A stretch of 64,000 bases of DNA, from contig CM037787.1 of assembly GCA_021229015.1 (NCBI GenBank), forward strand, positions 40,480,629 to 40,544,628, written 5' to 3'. This document shows, in pieces, positions 11,313 to 22,435 of the stretch. Source of the stretch: Solen grandis. Lineage: Eukaryota > Mollusca > Bivalvia > Adapedonta > Solenidae. The notes beneath the pieces were generated by a model. The model made no database searches and was not told the DNA's origin. It was given only the letters and a program-made list of their open reading frames with translations. The translations under genes were made by a program, and so were the position numbers. Positions within the stretch are counted from its first letter, which is position 1. The number at the start of each line of letters is the position of its first letter.

Positions 11313-12645
11313 GACTATGATGACGTTCATGTAGTATCATGTTATCAGTTAATTATTCATTCATCTGCCAACTTTCTAATTAGCATTATGACATATAGAT
11401 CTGTTTTCTTTGTAAAATTTTATTTTTAATTACTTAAGTAAAAGCCTTAGAATACTTGTATATAGCCTAAGCCCTATGTATAACTATATCATGTGACAGT
11501 ATGTCATCTTATGTTACAGGGATCTCACTAACCTATTGGAGTCCTGGCTCGAAGTTCTTGAAAATATTTAAGCATGATCTCAGACTCATACTCAACTGTT
11601 ATAGTTTGCTAATCATAAATTCAATTCCCTATTAATCTAGTGGACATACTTCAGCTTAGTTTAGTGTGAAAATTACACTCAAGTACTTTTTTTTTTCAAA
11701 AGCTCTCTGGGCAGGACTCCAATTTCTGGGATAAGAACAGTTTGGTTTAGTTTTCTATGTCTACATGGGAGAATTTCCAACTTGTTGGCAAAAAAATGGT
11801 CAGGGATGCTAGTATGAACCTTGTTGTAGATAGATTAAACATTGTATCTATACATCTATACAGTCATGTAATAATTAGTCAGTATTTTTCACAGTTGAGT
11901 AATAAACCATTATCATATTGTTTTTAATTATTTTTCATCCTTTCAAAGTAAAAAATACATAAAGGCTATATGGTTTCTGTAAAATCATTACATAAAATAG
12001 TTTTTTTTAAAGTTTGGAAGTTTATTTAAGTATTTTTTCTTTGTAATTTTAGTGTTTAAGTCAAATTTTACTCAGGTCTGGAGCCATATTGAATGCCATG
12101 GAATCACTTTCTAAGTGGTTTTAGTGAATGTGTGTTCATTTATATTTATTGTTGAGTTTATATTAATTGTAAACATGTTTGAGTTTGGACAAAAGGTTCA
12201 TCATACATTAATACTGGGAATCATTAATTTTCGTGGGACACTAATTTCCGTCGATTTCATGGAGGGTTTTATCCACTAATATTAAACCCACAAAATTCCC
12301 ATAGGTACATAAATTCATAATCAAGGAAATATAATGTCAAAGAAAATTAATGCCATGTTCTAGTAGTTACATACACAACTGTGAATCCTAAGTTTGTGGG
12401 TTTTAACCCCAGTGTGGGGAAGGATTTTTCATCTACTTCATATGCGCAAGATACTGGTCCATCCTAAGAACAGTTTAGATGGCTTGGCATAAGCTGTAAA
12501 AACTTGTTTTTTACTTGTAGGCCCCATAGCATGTTCTCAAAAATTACCTCAGTACAGCCAGGCTGAAAGTTAAATATCAAACTCAAACCAAAATTGAATT
12601 AAGATGCCATATGTTCATTGTTGGTTGTGAGCATGAATATCAAAC
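11313..12645. other. Intergenic, no gene seen
   Basis: AT-rich sequence. An AATAAA at 11901-11906 is a possible poly(A) signal for the phosphatase transcript. No reading frame of interest is present. Confidence 0.45.
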
Positions 12646-12954
12646 TTAACCCTTTCCCTCATATAGACTCATTTTTACGCACTCAATAGGTACCAGATAA
12701 AGCCTGATCTGTTTAATCCTTTCCCTCATATAGACTCATTTTGACGCCCTCAATAGGTACCACATAAAACCTGATCTGCAGAAAACCAAACTCAAACCTT
12801 ACCAAATTTAATTACAAAATCCTCATTTCCAGACCACTGAGGAGCAGCGAACAGCATAAAACCTGATCAGCCTGCGAGTTACTCGCAGGCTGATCTGGAT
12901 TTATGCTGTTCGCATAGGTCTTTTCAAGGTTTCCTCTATGAGGGAAAGGGTTAT
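12646..12954 (-). mobile_element. TTAA-A palindromic element with duplicated end
   Basis: This is the reverse orientation of the family. The first 70 bp (TTAACCCTTTCCCTCATA and following) are repeated at about 12715, so one terminus is present twice in tandem. The central palindrome around ACTCGCAGG is retained. The right terminus reads GAGGGAAAGGGTTAT, so its TTAA is mutated to TTAT. Confidence 0.8.
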
Positions 12955-14985
12955 GTATAGTTTTTATTTTAGAGAACACAGGACCAGGTCTGGCATGATA
13001 TCACTGACCATACTCAAGTGTTGTGGTATTAATAGTTAATTTGTCACAGGCTATGTTGGTAATGAACATGTAATGATGTATTTGTTTTTGCCCATAAAAT
13101 ATTTTTATTGAAAAAATAAGATCCTCAAGTGTGACTTGTATGTATGTTTTTCTTTATAGTTTTTAGTTGTGTGTGACATAGTCAGTCACTCACAACTATA
13201 GTACCTACATTCTAAGAGTCCGTTTCTCTACATTTAAAACCGAATAACCTCTCAATTTTGTATGAATTACCGAACAATTGAACAGATTCTACAATACAGA
13301 TATGCTGAGATTTAGCCAAAGTAGTGAAAACTCAATTTTGAGTAAAAAAATATTTAAATGGACACACAAATTGTATTTTGTATAAAAACACAGAAGAATT
13401 ATTTTCCTTATGATTTTGGGTAACTCACTTGACCACGTGTAGGAATATAGTTTCTTTTAAATGCAAAGATGGCTCATGCCTGAATTTGGATGGTAGATGT
13501 GCAGGTTTTGGTTATTTAGTGGTGTTTCAATGGTCCATATAGAAAGCTTGAATTACGATAAAAATCCGTATAACCTCCTTACAATCACATCTAGCTATCT
13601 CAGATACATCAGACATATCTCCAGGGGTTATTTGTTGCCTTATAGAATGGCTGAAACAGGTGTATATCTGCTATCCAATGTTACTAAAAACACAGTAGGG
13701 AGCCATTGAGTTGCATATATAAATAGAAACTCTGCTGTCGCTCTGTAGTACAAATCAAAGCACTGATAGTGCTAAGAGAACAGTATTGTCTCATTTCTTT
13801 TGTTTATCACAGTAAATTAAATAAACGGAGGTCATATTTTTGCACAATGCCAATAACCCCGTTTTAATGTCGTGTTAACATGGTCATTAGATGAATGTAC
13901 CATTTGTTTCAACAGACTGATAACAATTAGCACATTACCATTCTTACTCCTCCTATATTTCTATCACCTTCAATAAACAATCATTTATTATTTTAATATA
14001 AGTTTAATATTTGGAAAAACTAAGTTACCTGCATATTTATAGCTTGTCAAACCCTTTTCCACTTGGGACACACACAACTTCAGAGCCTTCAGCGCTTTGA
14101 TTTGTTGTTAATCTTGAAGTATTTCTATTTATGTGACTATTACAATTTGGATTTTAGTATGATTCAATATTGAAACACAGATCTTTATTTTCTTCAAGGA
14201 TTGATTTGTACATTTTGATTGCTTTCCAGTGACTGTTTGAAAATGGGTAGTGGGTGGAGTCCAGACCTCTCTTGCTGAACACTGACACTCTTAGCCTCGT
14301 CATTTCTCATTTTAACCCTAAACTTCATATATATACTCAATTTGATGCATTGACAAACACAGCAGACCCAGATCAGACAGCAGATCCTATAGGATTTTAC
14401 AGTCTGCATGATAAAGGAAAAGTCATTGTTTCCTATATGAAATCATTTAAAACAAAGGATAGAGTAAAAAAAAGAGATTGTGTTTCATGGCTAGGTCAGC
14501 TGCTCACAACTCATATGTAAATCAACCATTGATCATATGATATCCCAGTGCAGCTATTGGATGATGTAATGATCTTATTTGAATATATTTGTAAATAGTA
14601 AATATAGTACATAAAGATTCTTTATCTCCAGTACTAGTTCATCTAGTAGGAGAGGAAGGAGGTGTCTAAAAAGTGTGACGTGAACTGGCCTGTTTCACTT
14701 AGACTCTGGAATTATTATTTTAACGAGAGAAAGGAAAACATTTGAAGCTGAATAATGGAGTTTAATTAAAGTACAAGTTTACTCTTTTAAACTTTGTAAG
14801 GTCTGTGCAGTAATACTCTGTTAAAAATTCTGAAGTTGTTTCTGATTCACTGTATGGAAAACATAAAAGCAAAAGAAGTTATAATAGTAAAGTTTCTCAG
14901 CTAAAGATGTAACAGGAAATGATGTCATTTATGATATTATGACATCATTTCCTGTATTACAGTGCCATCCACAGACGAAAAGAAC
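12955..14985. other. Intergenic, no gene seen; TTAA-B fragment
   Basis: AT-rich sequence with frames of 60-90 codons that look like chance. About 14312-14440 is a decayed TTAA-B fragment: it has GACAAACACAGCAGACCC and ATCAGACAGCAG, which match the family interior. A short inverted repeat of AAATGATGTCAT is at about 14915-14955. Confidence 0.4.
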
Positions 14986-14986
14986 T

Positions 14987-15305
14987 GGTACTGGTGGCCG
15001 AGTGGTTAGAGTGCCCGTCCTGGGATCAGGAAGTTGTGGGTTCAATGCTTTGCTGTGACATACTAAAAAAGTAAAATATGATACTACTACTACTGGTATA
15101 GCTCCCTTGTTTGGCACTCTGAATATAAGGGTGTTCCAGACTTGGTTGGCCCAGTGTCATGATAATGTGTCTGGGTGTAGTTACTGGTATCATGCCACAT
15201 GTCTCCGGCATTATAGTAAATTTATACTGCTGTGTGGCAGCACTATATCTCTCAAGTAGACATAGTGTCCAAATGACTGAAATACTGTCGAAAAATAAAT
15301 AAAAG
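14987..15305 (+). repeat. tRNA-derived SINE
   Basis: The head has GGTGGCCGAGTGGTTAGAG and GTTGTGGGTTCAATGC (A and B boxes). The body has ATGCCACATGTCTCC and CAAGTAGACATAGTG, and it ends in an AATAAATAAAA tail. Body words are shared with the nested SINE at 4.3 kb and the copy at 44.8 kb. Confidence 0.75.
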
Positions 15306-15491
15306 GGAGTATAATCCTAACAATGCTAGAGGTTTCAAGTGGTGTCTACCTTGAAAGGGGCAGCTTATTAACAATAGCTTGAATATAAAAAATTTGGGAA
15401 TAGTAAAAAGTACACAGTTAATAATTTGTTACTTATGTTAGGCTTTCAGCTTTGTCACTTGAATTTTACTAATATTAGTGTGAGACTTTTT

Positions 15492-16105
15492 AGTCCCCTA
15501 CCGGTGTTCACACCGGAGGGGACTATAGGTTTGCCCTCCGTCTGTCCGTCCGTCCGTCCGTCTGTCAGTCCGTCCGTCCGTCTGTCCGCTCAAATCTGGA
15601 TCCCGCGATAACTTAATAACTAAGCAAGCTAACTTGATGAAACTTGGTATATGACTAGATGGCAATGTGTAGATTATGCACGTCATTTTATTTTTGTTCT
15701 TCGACTAAAATTGTGGTTGCTATGGTAACGGAAATAGTGAAAATATGGCAAAAATGGGATCCCGCGATAACTAAGCAAGCTAACTTGATGAAACTTGGTA
15801 TATGACTAGATGGCAATGTGTAGATTATGCACGTCATTTTATTTTTGTTCTTCAACTGAAATTGTGGTTGCTATGGTAACAGAAATAGTGAAAATATGGC
15901 AAAAAATGGGATCCCGCGATAACTAAGCAAGCAAACTTGATGAAACTTGGTATATGACTAGATGGCAATGTGTAGATTATGCACGTCATTTTATTTTTGT
16001 TCTTCGACTAAAATTGTGGTTGCTATGGTAACGGAAATAGTGAAAATATGGCAAAAAATGGGATTGATTACCATATTGAGTCAAGGTGGAGCCGGTAGGG
16101 GACTT
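15492..16105 (+). repeat. Foldback repeat with CCGT tract and three 155-bp tandem units
   Basis: It opens with a near-perfect hairpin, AGTCCCCTACCGGTG against CACCGGAGGGGACT, then a run of GTCCGTCC units (15538-15590). Three tandem units of about 155 bp follow, each starting GGATCCCGCGATAACT (15597, 15756, 15910). It closes with GGAGCCGGTAGGGGACTT, which is complementary to the opening. No intact coding frame is present. Confidence 0.75.
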
Positions 16106-16403
16106 TATGTGTTGCATACAACACCAGTTACTTGTCTTTTAATAGTGATCACTCACTGTGTTGTTTGTTTCATGTAGTTTTTATTTTAGGCTGAAGTGTG
16201 AAACTGTGTGTGGATTTATTGCTGGTTTTGTTTATATATGATATATAAGTATTTGACTGATTTGTTGTGATAGTGGGTTACTTGTGATAGAGTGTTATTC
16301 AGATGTTTTCATATGTTGTGATAGAGTGTTATTCAGATGTTTTCATGCAGAAAGATAAAAGCATGGTCCATGATAAAGCAGGGTTGAATTCCATCAAGAA
16401 TAC

Positions 16404-16640
16404 TTAACCTTTTACTTCATGAATATTCATGTACAAATTTAGTATTTGATGAATGTTAATCAATTGATCTTTAAATGGTTTCTGAAATAATGAATTTTTC
16501 TTTCTTCAGAATGATTTCTGTGTAGAAATTGAGGTACAATATTGTATGAGCAAACAGAGGACACCCTAATCAGACAGCTCATACAGGAGCGTCTGATCTG
16601 TGTCTGCTCTGTTTACCTATGCGTCAAAATGAGTCTTAAA
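16404..16640 (+). mobile_element. TTAA-B miniature element
   Basis: It begins TTAACCTTTTACTTCATG with AATATTCATGTACAAATTT, and has the interior GAGCAAACAGAGGACACC and GTCTGCTCTGTTTACC. It ends near ATGCGTCAAAATGAGTCTTA. The right terminus is decayed. Confidence 0.7.
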
Positions 16641-16649
16641 AAACCCCTC

Positions 16650-17732
16650 TAAATTAGATAGAAACGCATTCCACCAAGAACATAATTAGGCTGACATGAA
16701 TTATTACCTTATTAACAATTAACATTTGTTAAATTACATATTTGGGTATGTATCAGAAAAACCAGGTGTTGAAATTTATGATTATTCAAATATTACTTAA
16801 TAGTGCTAAGTATAGTTTGTGGAATTCAAACATTTGCATAAGTTTCAAATACGCTCATTTCACAGTAAGAAATTTGTTTAAAAGTTAAATGTAGTATTAA
16901 ATATTAAATTTTTAGAACAAATGTACAACAGAATTATTTTTGGTAGAGTTAATATAGGTGTTGAAAGCTTGATTACAACGTTATGTTATTAAACCCCCAG
17001 TCTTGCTTCACATAGTGAAGTGGAGGTTATTTAGGAATCCTGCCTGTACCATTCTGGCCTAAGCTGGTCTTGTCCTACTACATAAAGTTCTGTAGCTGAT
17101 ATTGATAATGCCTTACGCTGGAAAATGATTTATCATGAAACCAGTCAGCAGCAAGTACCGATAACTCTGGTAACGATTTTGTAAGAATTTTAGCCCTTTT
17201 TCTGTGTCAAAGCAGAATCCAAGGATATAAATCATCTTTAAATTGACTTTAATGATAGTTTTAGTTTAACAAACATATATTTTATTTTGATTGTTTTTTT
17301 TTTTATTAGTTATTTCAGACTAAATATGACATTGATCAATGCAAATTATTTGTGATAAGAAAATGATAGTTATTAAAGAAGTTGTTGTAATTGACATTTG
17401 TTGTTTGTTTTTTCATTTCATCACCTTTATTTTCATGTAAATTTGCACGACTCGCACATATATTTAATTGGCTTAAAATAACAATAGTACAACCCACGTG
17501 TAATCCGCAATCATTGTCAGAAACCCATGAGCCAACAAATTTTGTTATTTTTCATATATCTCCAGATAATTATGGCTCTTCAATGGGAGGGGATATCGTT
17601 CTGGCATTGTTCGTCTGTCTCACTTTTTTTCTGTTTGAAGCCATATCTATAAAGACAGGTATTTGGTTCTTATTTATATCCAAAACCCGTTCTGTATTAT
17701 ATGGGAACTGGGTATTGGATATAATTTAAAAA
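16650..17732. other. Intergenic, no gene seen
   Basis: AT-rich sequence. A 112-codon plus-strand frame at 17391-17729 starts from TTG, has no recognisable domain, and is read as chance. A family E end fragment (GTGCTAAGTATAG and GTGGAATTCAAAC) is at about 16800-16830. Confidence 0.4.
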
Positions 17733-17856
17733 TATGAGGGCGAGTCAATAAATAACCAGCCTAACCTATTTCGGGTTGAGATCTACCTCTTCTTTTTATA
17801 CGCCCATCTTAAGATGTGAACACTCACGGCGGGCGGGTGGGTGGGCATGGAACATT

Positions 17857-18345
17857 TGTTGTCTGGGCTCTAACTTCAATACTGTTAGCCCAATCCTTTT
17901 CAAACTTTTCACACATGTGCATGGCCATAATATCACGGATGAGTTCAATATCCAGCATTATCGCATGAAAGACTTAAAAGTTATGGCCCTTGACGTACAC
18001 AAAATACTTGAAATTGTGATTGTCCGGGCTCTAACTTCAATACAGTTTGCCCAATCCTTTTCAAACTTTCCACACATGTGCATGGCCATAATATCGCGGA
18101 TGAGTTCGATATTCAGCATTATCGCGTGAATGACATTCCATTGCAGAAGCCATTTAAGCCTGTAAAAATAACAAAATACTTGAAATTTTAATTGTCTGGG
18201 CTCTAACTTCAATACCGTTAGACCAATCCTTTTCAAACTTTCCACACATGTGCATGGCCATAAAATCGCGGATGAGTTCGATATTCAGCATTATCGCGTG
18301 AATGACATTCCATTGCAGAAGCCATTTAAGCCTGTAAAAATAAAA
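17857..18345 (+). repeat. Three tandem units of about 160 bp inside the mariner
   Basis: Each unit starts TGTCTGGGCTCTAACTTC or TGTCCGGGCTCTAACTTC and contains CACACATGTGCATGGCC and CAGCATTATCGC. Units begin at about 17859, 18022 and 18194. The second and third share a longer 3' part than the first. The minus-strand frames of about 100 codons through it come from the repeat itself. Confidence 0.8.
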
Positions 18346-18822
18346 GCACCTTCCATTTTCTTCACAGGAACAATCCATATCAGTAGAATAGCATTTCAAA
18401 GATGATTTTTCAAAAATACTTCTTGAAAAATCAAGATTTTTTATCTTTTCAGCAACATTGCAGAATCCAATCACTCCTATTACAGCTCTCTGGTCTTTGT
18501 CTTCATTATTTGTCCCCTAAACTATTCTTGTTTATGAACCAAAATTAAGCATGTAACTACTTTAAGAAAAGATTAGCTATTCATAGACCAACTCTTTGAA
18601 ATTTTTTACAGATCTGACAACACCATCCAGTTTTAGGCATTCTTTTCTGATCTTGACCAAAATTGCAAGAAATGTGAATAGTTGTAAAATATTGGCTAAG
18701 TTCAATACCTAGCAAAATCATGTAATTTGGACTTGAACACTTGAATAAGTCAAAAGAGACATTTTCCTTCAAATTAATGGAAATGTTTCAACATGATTGT
18801 TTTAATAAGTAACATTCATTAA

Positions 18823-19996
18823 CTAATGGGATTTAGGAGACAATAGCTTGTTTCTCTGAGCTATTTCTGAGAGTCCCCATACTGTGATGGGCGTATTTTG
18901 TGGCAGTCCTGACCCTTGTTCAATATAATTTCCCTCCAGGGCTATGCACTTGGACCAACAGTGTCCAAGTGCCATCAGCCCAGAAGTGAAGAAGTCAGGG
19001 TCCTTTCCATGGAACCACTCCTCAACTGCCGCCACGACTTCTTGGTCAGACCGGAAATGACGTCCACGTATATCCTTTTTCAAATTTGGAAAAAGGAAGA
19101 AGTCGCTATGAGCCAGGTCTGGTGAGTAGGCAGGGTGCGGTATTAATTCATACCAATTTCGCTCCACAGCATCCATTGCAACTTTACAAGTGTGGACTCT
19201 TGCATTGTCCTGTTTCAGCAAAACACCTTTGGAGAGTTTACCACGGCGTTTCTCACGGATGGCGTTCCTCAGCTGATCTAGCAAGTTTGCATAGTATGCT
19301 CTGGTTATACTATTCTCTTGGGTAAAATGTCCAACAAAATAACGCCTTTTGTGTCCCAAAATACTGTGGCCATCACTTTGCCAGCAGATGGTTGAGTCTT
19401 TAACTTCTTTGGCCTTGGGGATCCCGGCCCTATACCCACTGACGACTCTAGGCTTTATTTTCTGGTTCAAAATAATGCACCCAAGTCTCTTCCACAGTAA
19501 CTAGATGCAAAAGGAATTCATCTTTTGACCTCAAACGCTTCAACAACGCACTGCATATTGATGCTCTCATTGCCATTTGCTCATTGCTAAGGGATTTTGG
19601 AACCCAATGGGTTTTAAGCTTGCACATCCCTAAACGATCATGCAAGATTGTTGAAACGGTACCATGTGAAATGCCTATAATGCCTGTGCTATTTCTTCAA
19701 CCTGACTGCCTATCTGAGTATACCAGATCTCTGACTTTAATACACATTTCTTTGTCGGTGGCATCAACTGGACGTCCAGACCTGGCTTCATCTTCTAAAG
19801 ACGTTCTACCACATTTAAACTCCCCGACCCAGAATTTAACTTGAGAATAAGATGGTGCAGAAGACCCATACACTTCAACTAACTCAGCATGTATGTCCTT
19901 ACCAATATTACCTTTTAAATGCAAGAACTGAATTACAGCACGGTACTCCACTTTTGATGAAAAGCTTGCTTTTACATCACTAGCAATGTTTGACAT
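18823..19996 (-). pseudogene. Mariner transposase, frameshifted and inactive
   Basis: The product would cut and paste the surrounding element. The N-terminal piece (start ATG at 19996) has the mariner helix-turn-helix region with YRAVIQFLHLKG and GRTSLEDEARSGRP. The middle piece holds LHDRLGMCKL, WVPKSL and VTVEETWVHYF. The C-terminal piece holds KQDNARVH and YSPDLAHSDFFLFP, with 34 residues between the two aspartates, as in DD34D mariners. The reading frame shifts several times (at about 19705, 19690, 19460 and again within 19300-19420), with stops in each abandoned frame. The first catalytic aspartate is glutamate (VEE instead of VDE). Both facts say the copy is dead. Confidence 0.9.
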
Positions 19997-20140
19997 TCAA
20001 TATCTGACAAACAAATGACTGTATACATGTGTAGTTTTGTACACAGGTATAGTACTGTATTGAAACAATGCGTGAAAATCGTGGATGTCTCAGTTTATCG
20101 GAGATGTCATAGGCTGGTAATTTATTGACTCGCCCTCGTA

Positions 20141-21192
20141 CAAGCCGAATACTGTGTCAAAAACTGTATGAACGAGAATCTTTACAGGAATGTTCATTGG
20201 TGTGCAGTAGTGGACACCAAGGCTTTGACTGTTGTTTGTCAAATATGTGAAGAGTTATGGCCCTTGATAAGCCAGTCACATTTTATAGGTATGTTAACCA
20301 ACATGTGAAACTGTGCAGCTTTAACCAACATGTGAAACTGTGCAGCTTTAGATTATCTTTGTTGCTTCACCCATAACTGTAGTTATGAATGAATTGTATC
20401 TGTGTCGCTTATATCTCCAAAACTATGAATTTTTGTTGCAAGCTAAAAATGGGGCATCTGTGCCCACAGAAACTTTTTCTAGTGTTGAAACTTAGCATGA
20501 GTGTATATATAGACTGTGGAATATTGCATGTTCCAATTTTCTCAAGTAGTTTTCAGCTCTTTTTCTTTAACTTGCCTCATTCAAGTGGAGATATGAATTC
20601 AGCAAATTTGCTTGTTTATTTATGTTGGATAGAACAGGATATCACTAATGAATATCTTGTTTGCTCCAATTCCAATAGCAGCACTCACATGGTCTTAGCG
20701 TTGGAGGAAAACAGAGATCCCAGCATCCTCAGTAACCCCAGGCTTCACTGTTATCGACACTTAACTTAAAAGACATCTCCACCTAAACTACTAGCCAAAT
20801 TTTCATAAACTTTACAAGATTGTTCCTTTGGTGGTCCCCTGTTAAAGCTGTTCAAAGAATTGATTCTAAGCATAACTCAGGTAGCTGAAAGGGAAAAAAT
20901 GTGACAACCTAAAAAATCTTCTTGTCCAAAAGTACTGACTGGGTTTCAAAGTATTTTGGCACAAATGTTCCTTGGCTCACTGAGTCATTCTCTACAAAGA
21001 TAGTTTTAAAGTTTGGATCTGTTGAAAAACATGGCCACAATGGGGCAGAGACCATTTTCAATAAAATGTATATAATACAAATTTGAAAAATCTTGTCCAA
21101 AAGTACTGGGTGGATTTCAAAATGTATTGGCACAGTTTGTCAGATTTCCTTGGCTTACTCCCTACTAAGAGTTTTCAAATTATTTGGAATAT
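20141..21192. other. Intergenic, no gene seen
   Basis: A 126-codon plus-strand frame at 20389-20769 has no recognisable features. A short tandem duplication of about 28 bp with AACCAACATGTGAAACTG lies at 20290-20345. Two imperfect units with AAATCTTGTCCAAAAGTACTG-like words occur at 20920 and 21090. Confidence 0.4.
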
Positions 21193-22432
21193 TAAACAAG
21201 AAATGTTTGTGAAACATATATGCCCCCCTCATATGCCATAATATGTATATAGCTATATTACATGCAAGGAGTTTGCCTTCATAATGTTGGCTTGTCACAA
21301 AAAATTCTCAAACTTCAAAAATTTGAGTGAAAATATAATGTGCTAAAATGTGGAACTAAACATTTACTGAAATAAATGGGCTGGAGAAATATTTACACAA
21401 GTCCACAAAGGTTTAAGTGAAAGAACATTGTCATTCCTATTGATATGCAACAACTGTAAAATATTTGAAGCAAAGGTTTTCAGCTGGACAATGCTTCCTT
21501 AACACAATGTACTGACCCCTAAAGTCTATAGAGGTCTTCTTTATTAATAACTATTAAGTATATGTAAAAACCAGACACAATGAGATTTTGAGTTATTAGT
21601 CAGACAGTGCTTAAATTGTACAAAATATTTATAAGAATCCAAACTTATTAATTTGAAAACAGGGTTTTCTACATTTATAAGCAACAACTACATGAGGTTA
21701 GGACCTTAAGAGTAAAAATAAAATAGAAGTTATCACTTGGGCAAGACATTTATATAATGAAAATATATCAACATGTGACATTGTGAACTTGACCTTTGGA
21801 TGTTGACACCCAAATCAATAGAGGTCATCTACTCATTATAAGGAACAACCACATATAGTCTGAAATAGGACTAAAATTTTATTTGGACAAGGCCAAGTCA
21901 TCAAACATATATACAAATGCAACCTTGTGACCTTGACCTTTGAGGTATTGACACCAAAATTGATAGGGGTCATCTACTAATCATATAAGCAACAACCACA
22001 TGAAGTTTCAGACTTATAGGTCTAAAAGAACTTCAAGTTATCACTCGGACAAGGTCTGGTATTATACATACACAACATGTGACCTTGAACTTTGAGGTAA
22101 TGACACCAAAATCAATAGGGGTCATCACTAATCTGAGCAACAACCACAGAAGTTTGAGACTTAAAGGTCAAATAGAACTTAAGTTATCTCTCGGGAAAGG
22201 TCTGGTATTATACATACACAACATGTGACCTTGTGACCTTGACCTTTGAAGTAATGACACCAAAATCAATAGGGGTCATCTACTAATCATGAGCAACAAC
22301 CACATGAAGTTTGAGACTTAAATGTCAAATAGAACTTAAGTTATCACTCGGACAAGGTCTGGTCTACCGACAGACCGACGGACCGACATGAGCAAAGCAA
22401 TATACTCCCTCTTCTTCGAAGGGGGGCATAAA
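21193..22432 (+). repeat. Repeat family C, copy 2
   Basis: It opens with ACAAGAAATGTTTGTGAAAC and ATATGCCCCCC, and closes with CCTCTTCTTCGAAGG and GGGGCATAAAAA. It holds several imperfect units of about 150 bp with TGTGACCTTGACCTTTGA. It lacks the SINE present in copy 1 at 4.1 kb. Confidence 0.7.
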
Positions 22433-22435
22433 AAT

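Larger units (their letters stand above)
17735..20138 (-). mobile_element. Mariner element with intact TIRs and TA target site
   Basis: The left TIR starts TGAGGGCGAGTCAATAAAT at 17735. The right TIR, read in reverse, starts CGAGGGCGAGTCAATAAAT and ends at 20138. The two agree at nearly all of the first 28 bases. TA dinucleotides flank both ends (17733-17734, 20139-20140), as expected for Tc1/mariner insertion. At 2,404 bp it is about 1 kb longer than a normal 1.3-kb mariner; the excess lies between the transposase 3' end and the left TIR and includes a tandem repeat. Confidence 0.85.

Noticed and set aside
17391..17729. 112-codon plus-strand frame next to the mariner
   Set aside because: No ATG start (begins TTG), no recognisable domain, AT-driven composition.
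20389..20769. 126-codon plus-strand frame
   Set aside because: No family resemblance, no splice context, composition like flanking intergenic DNA.
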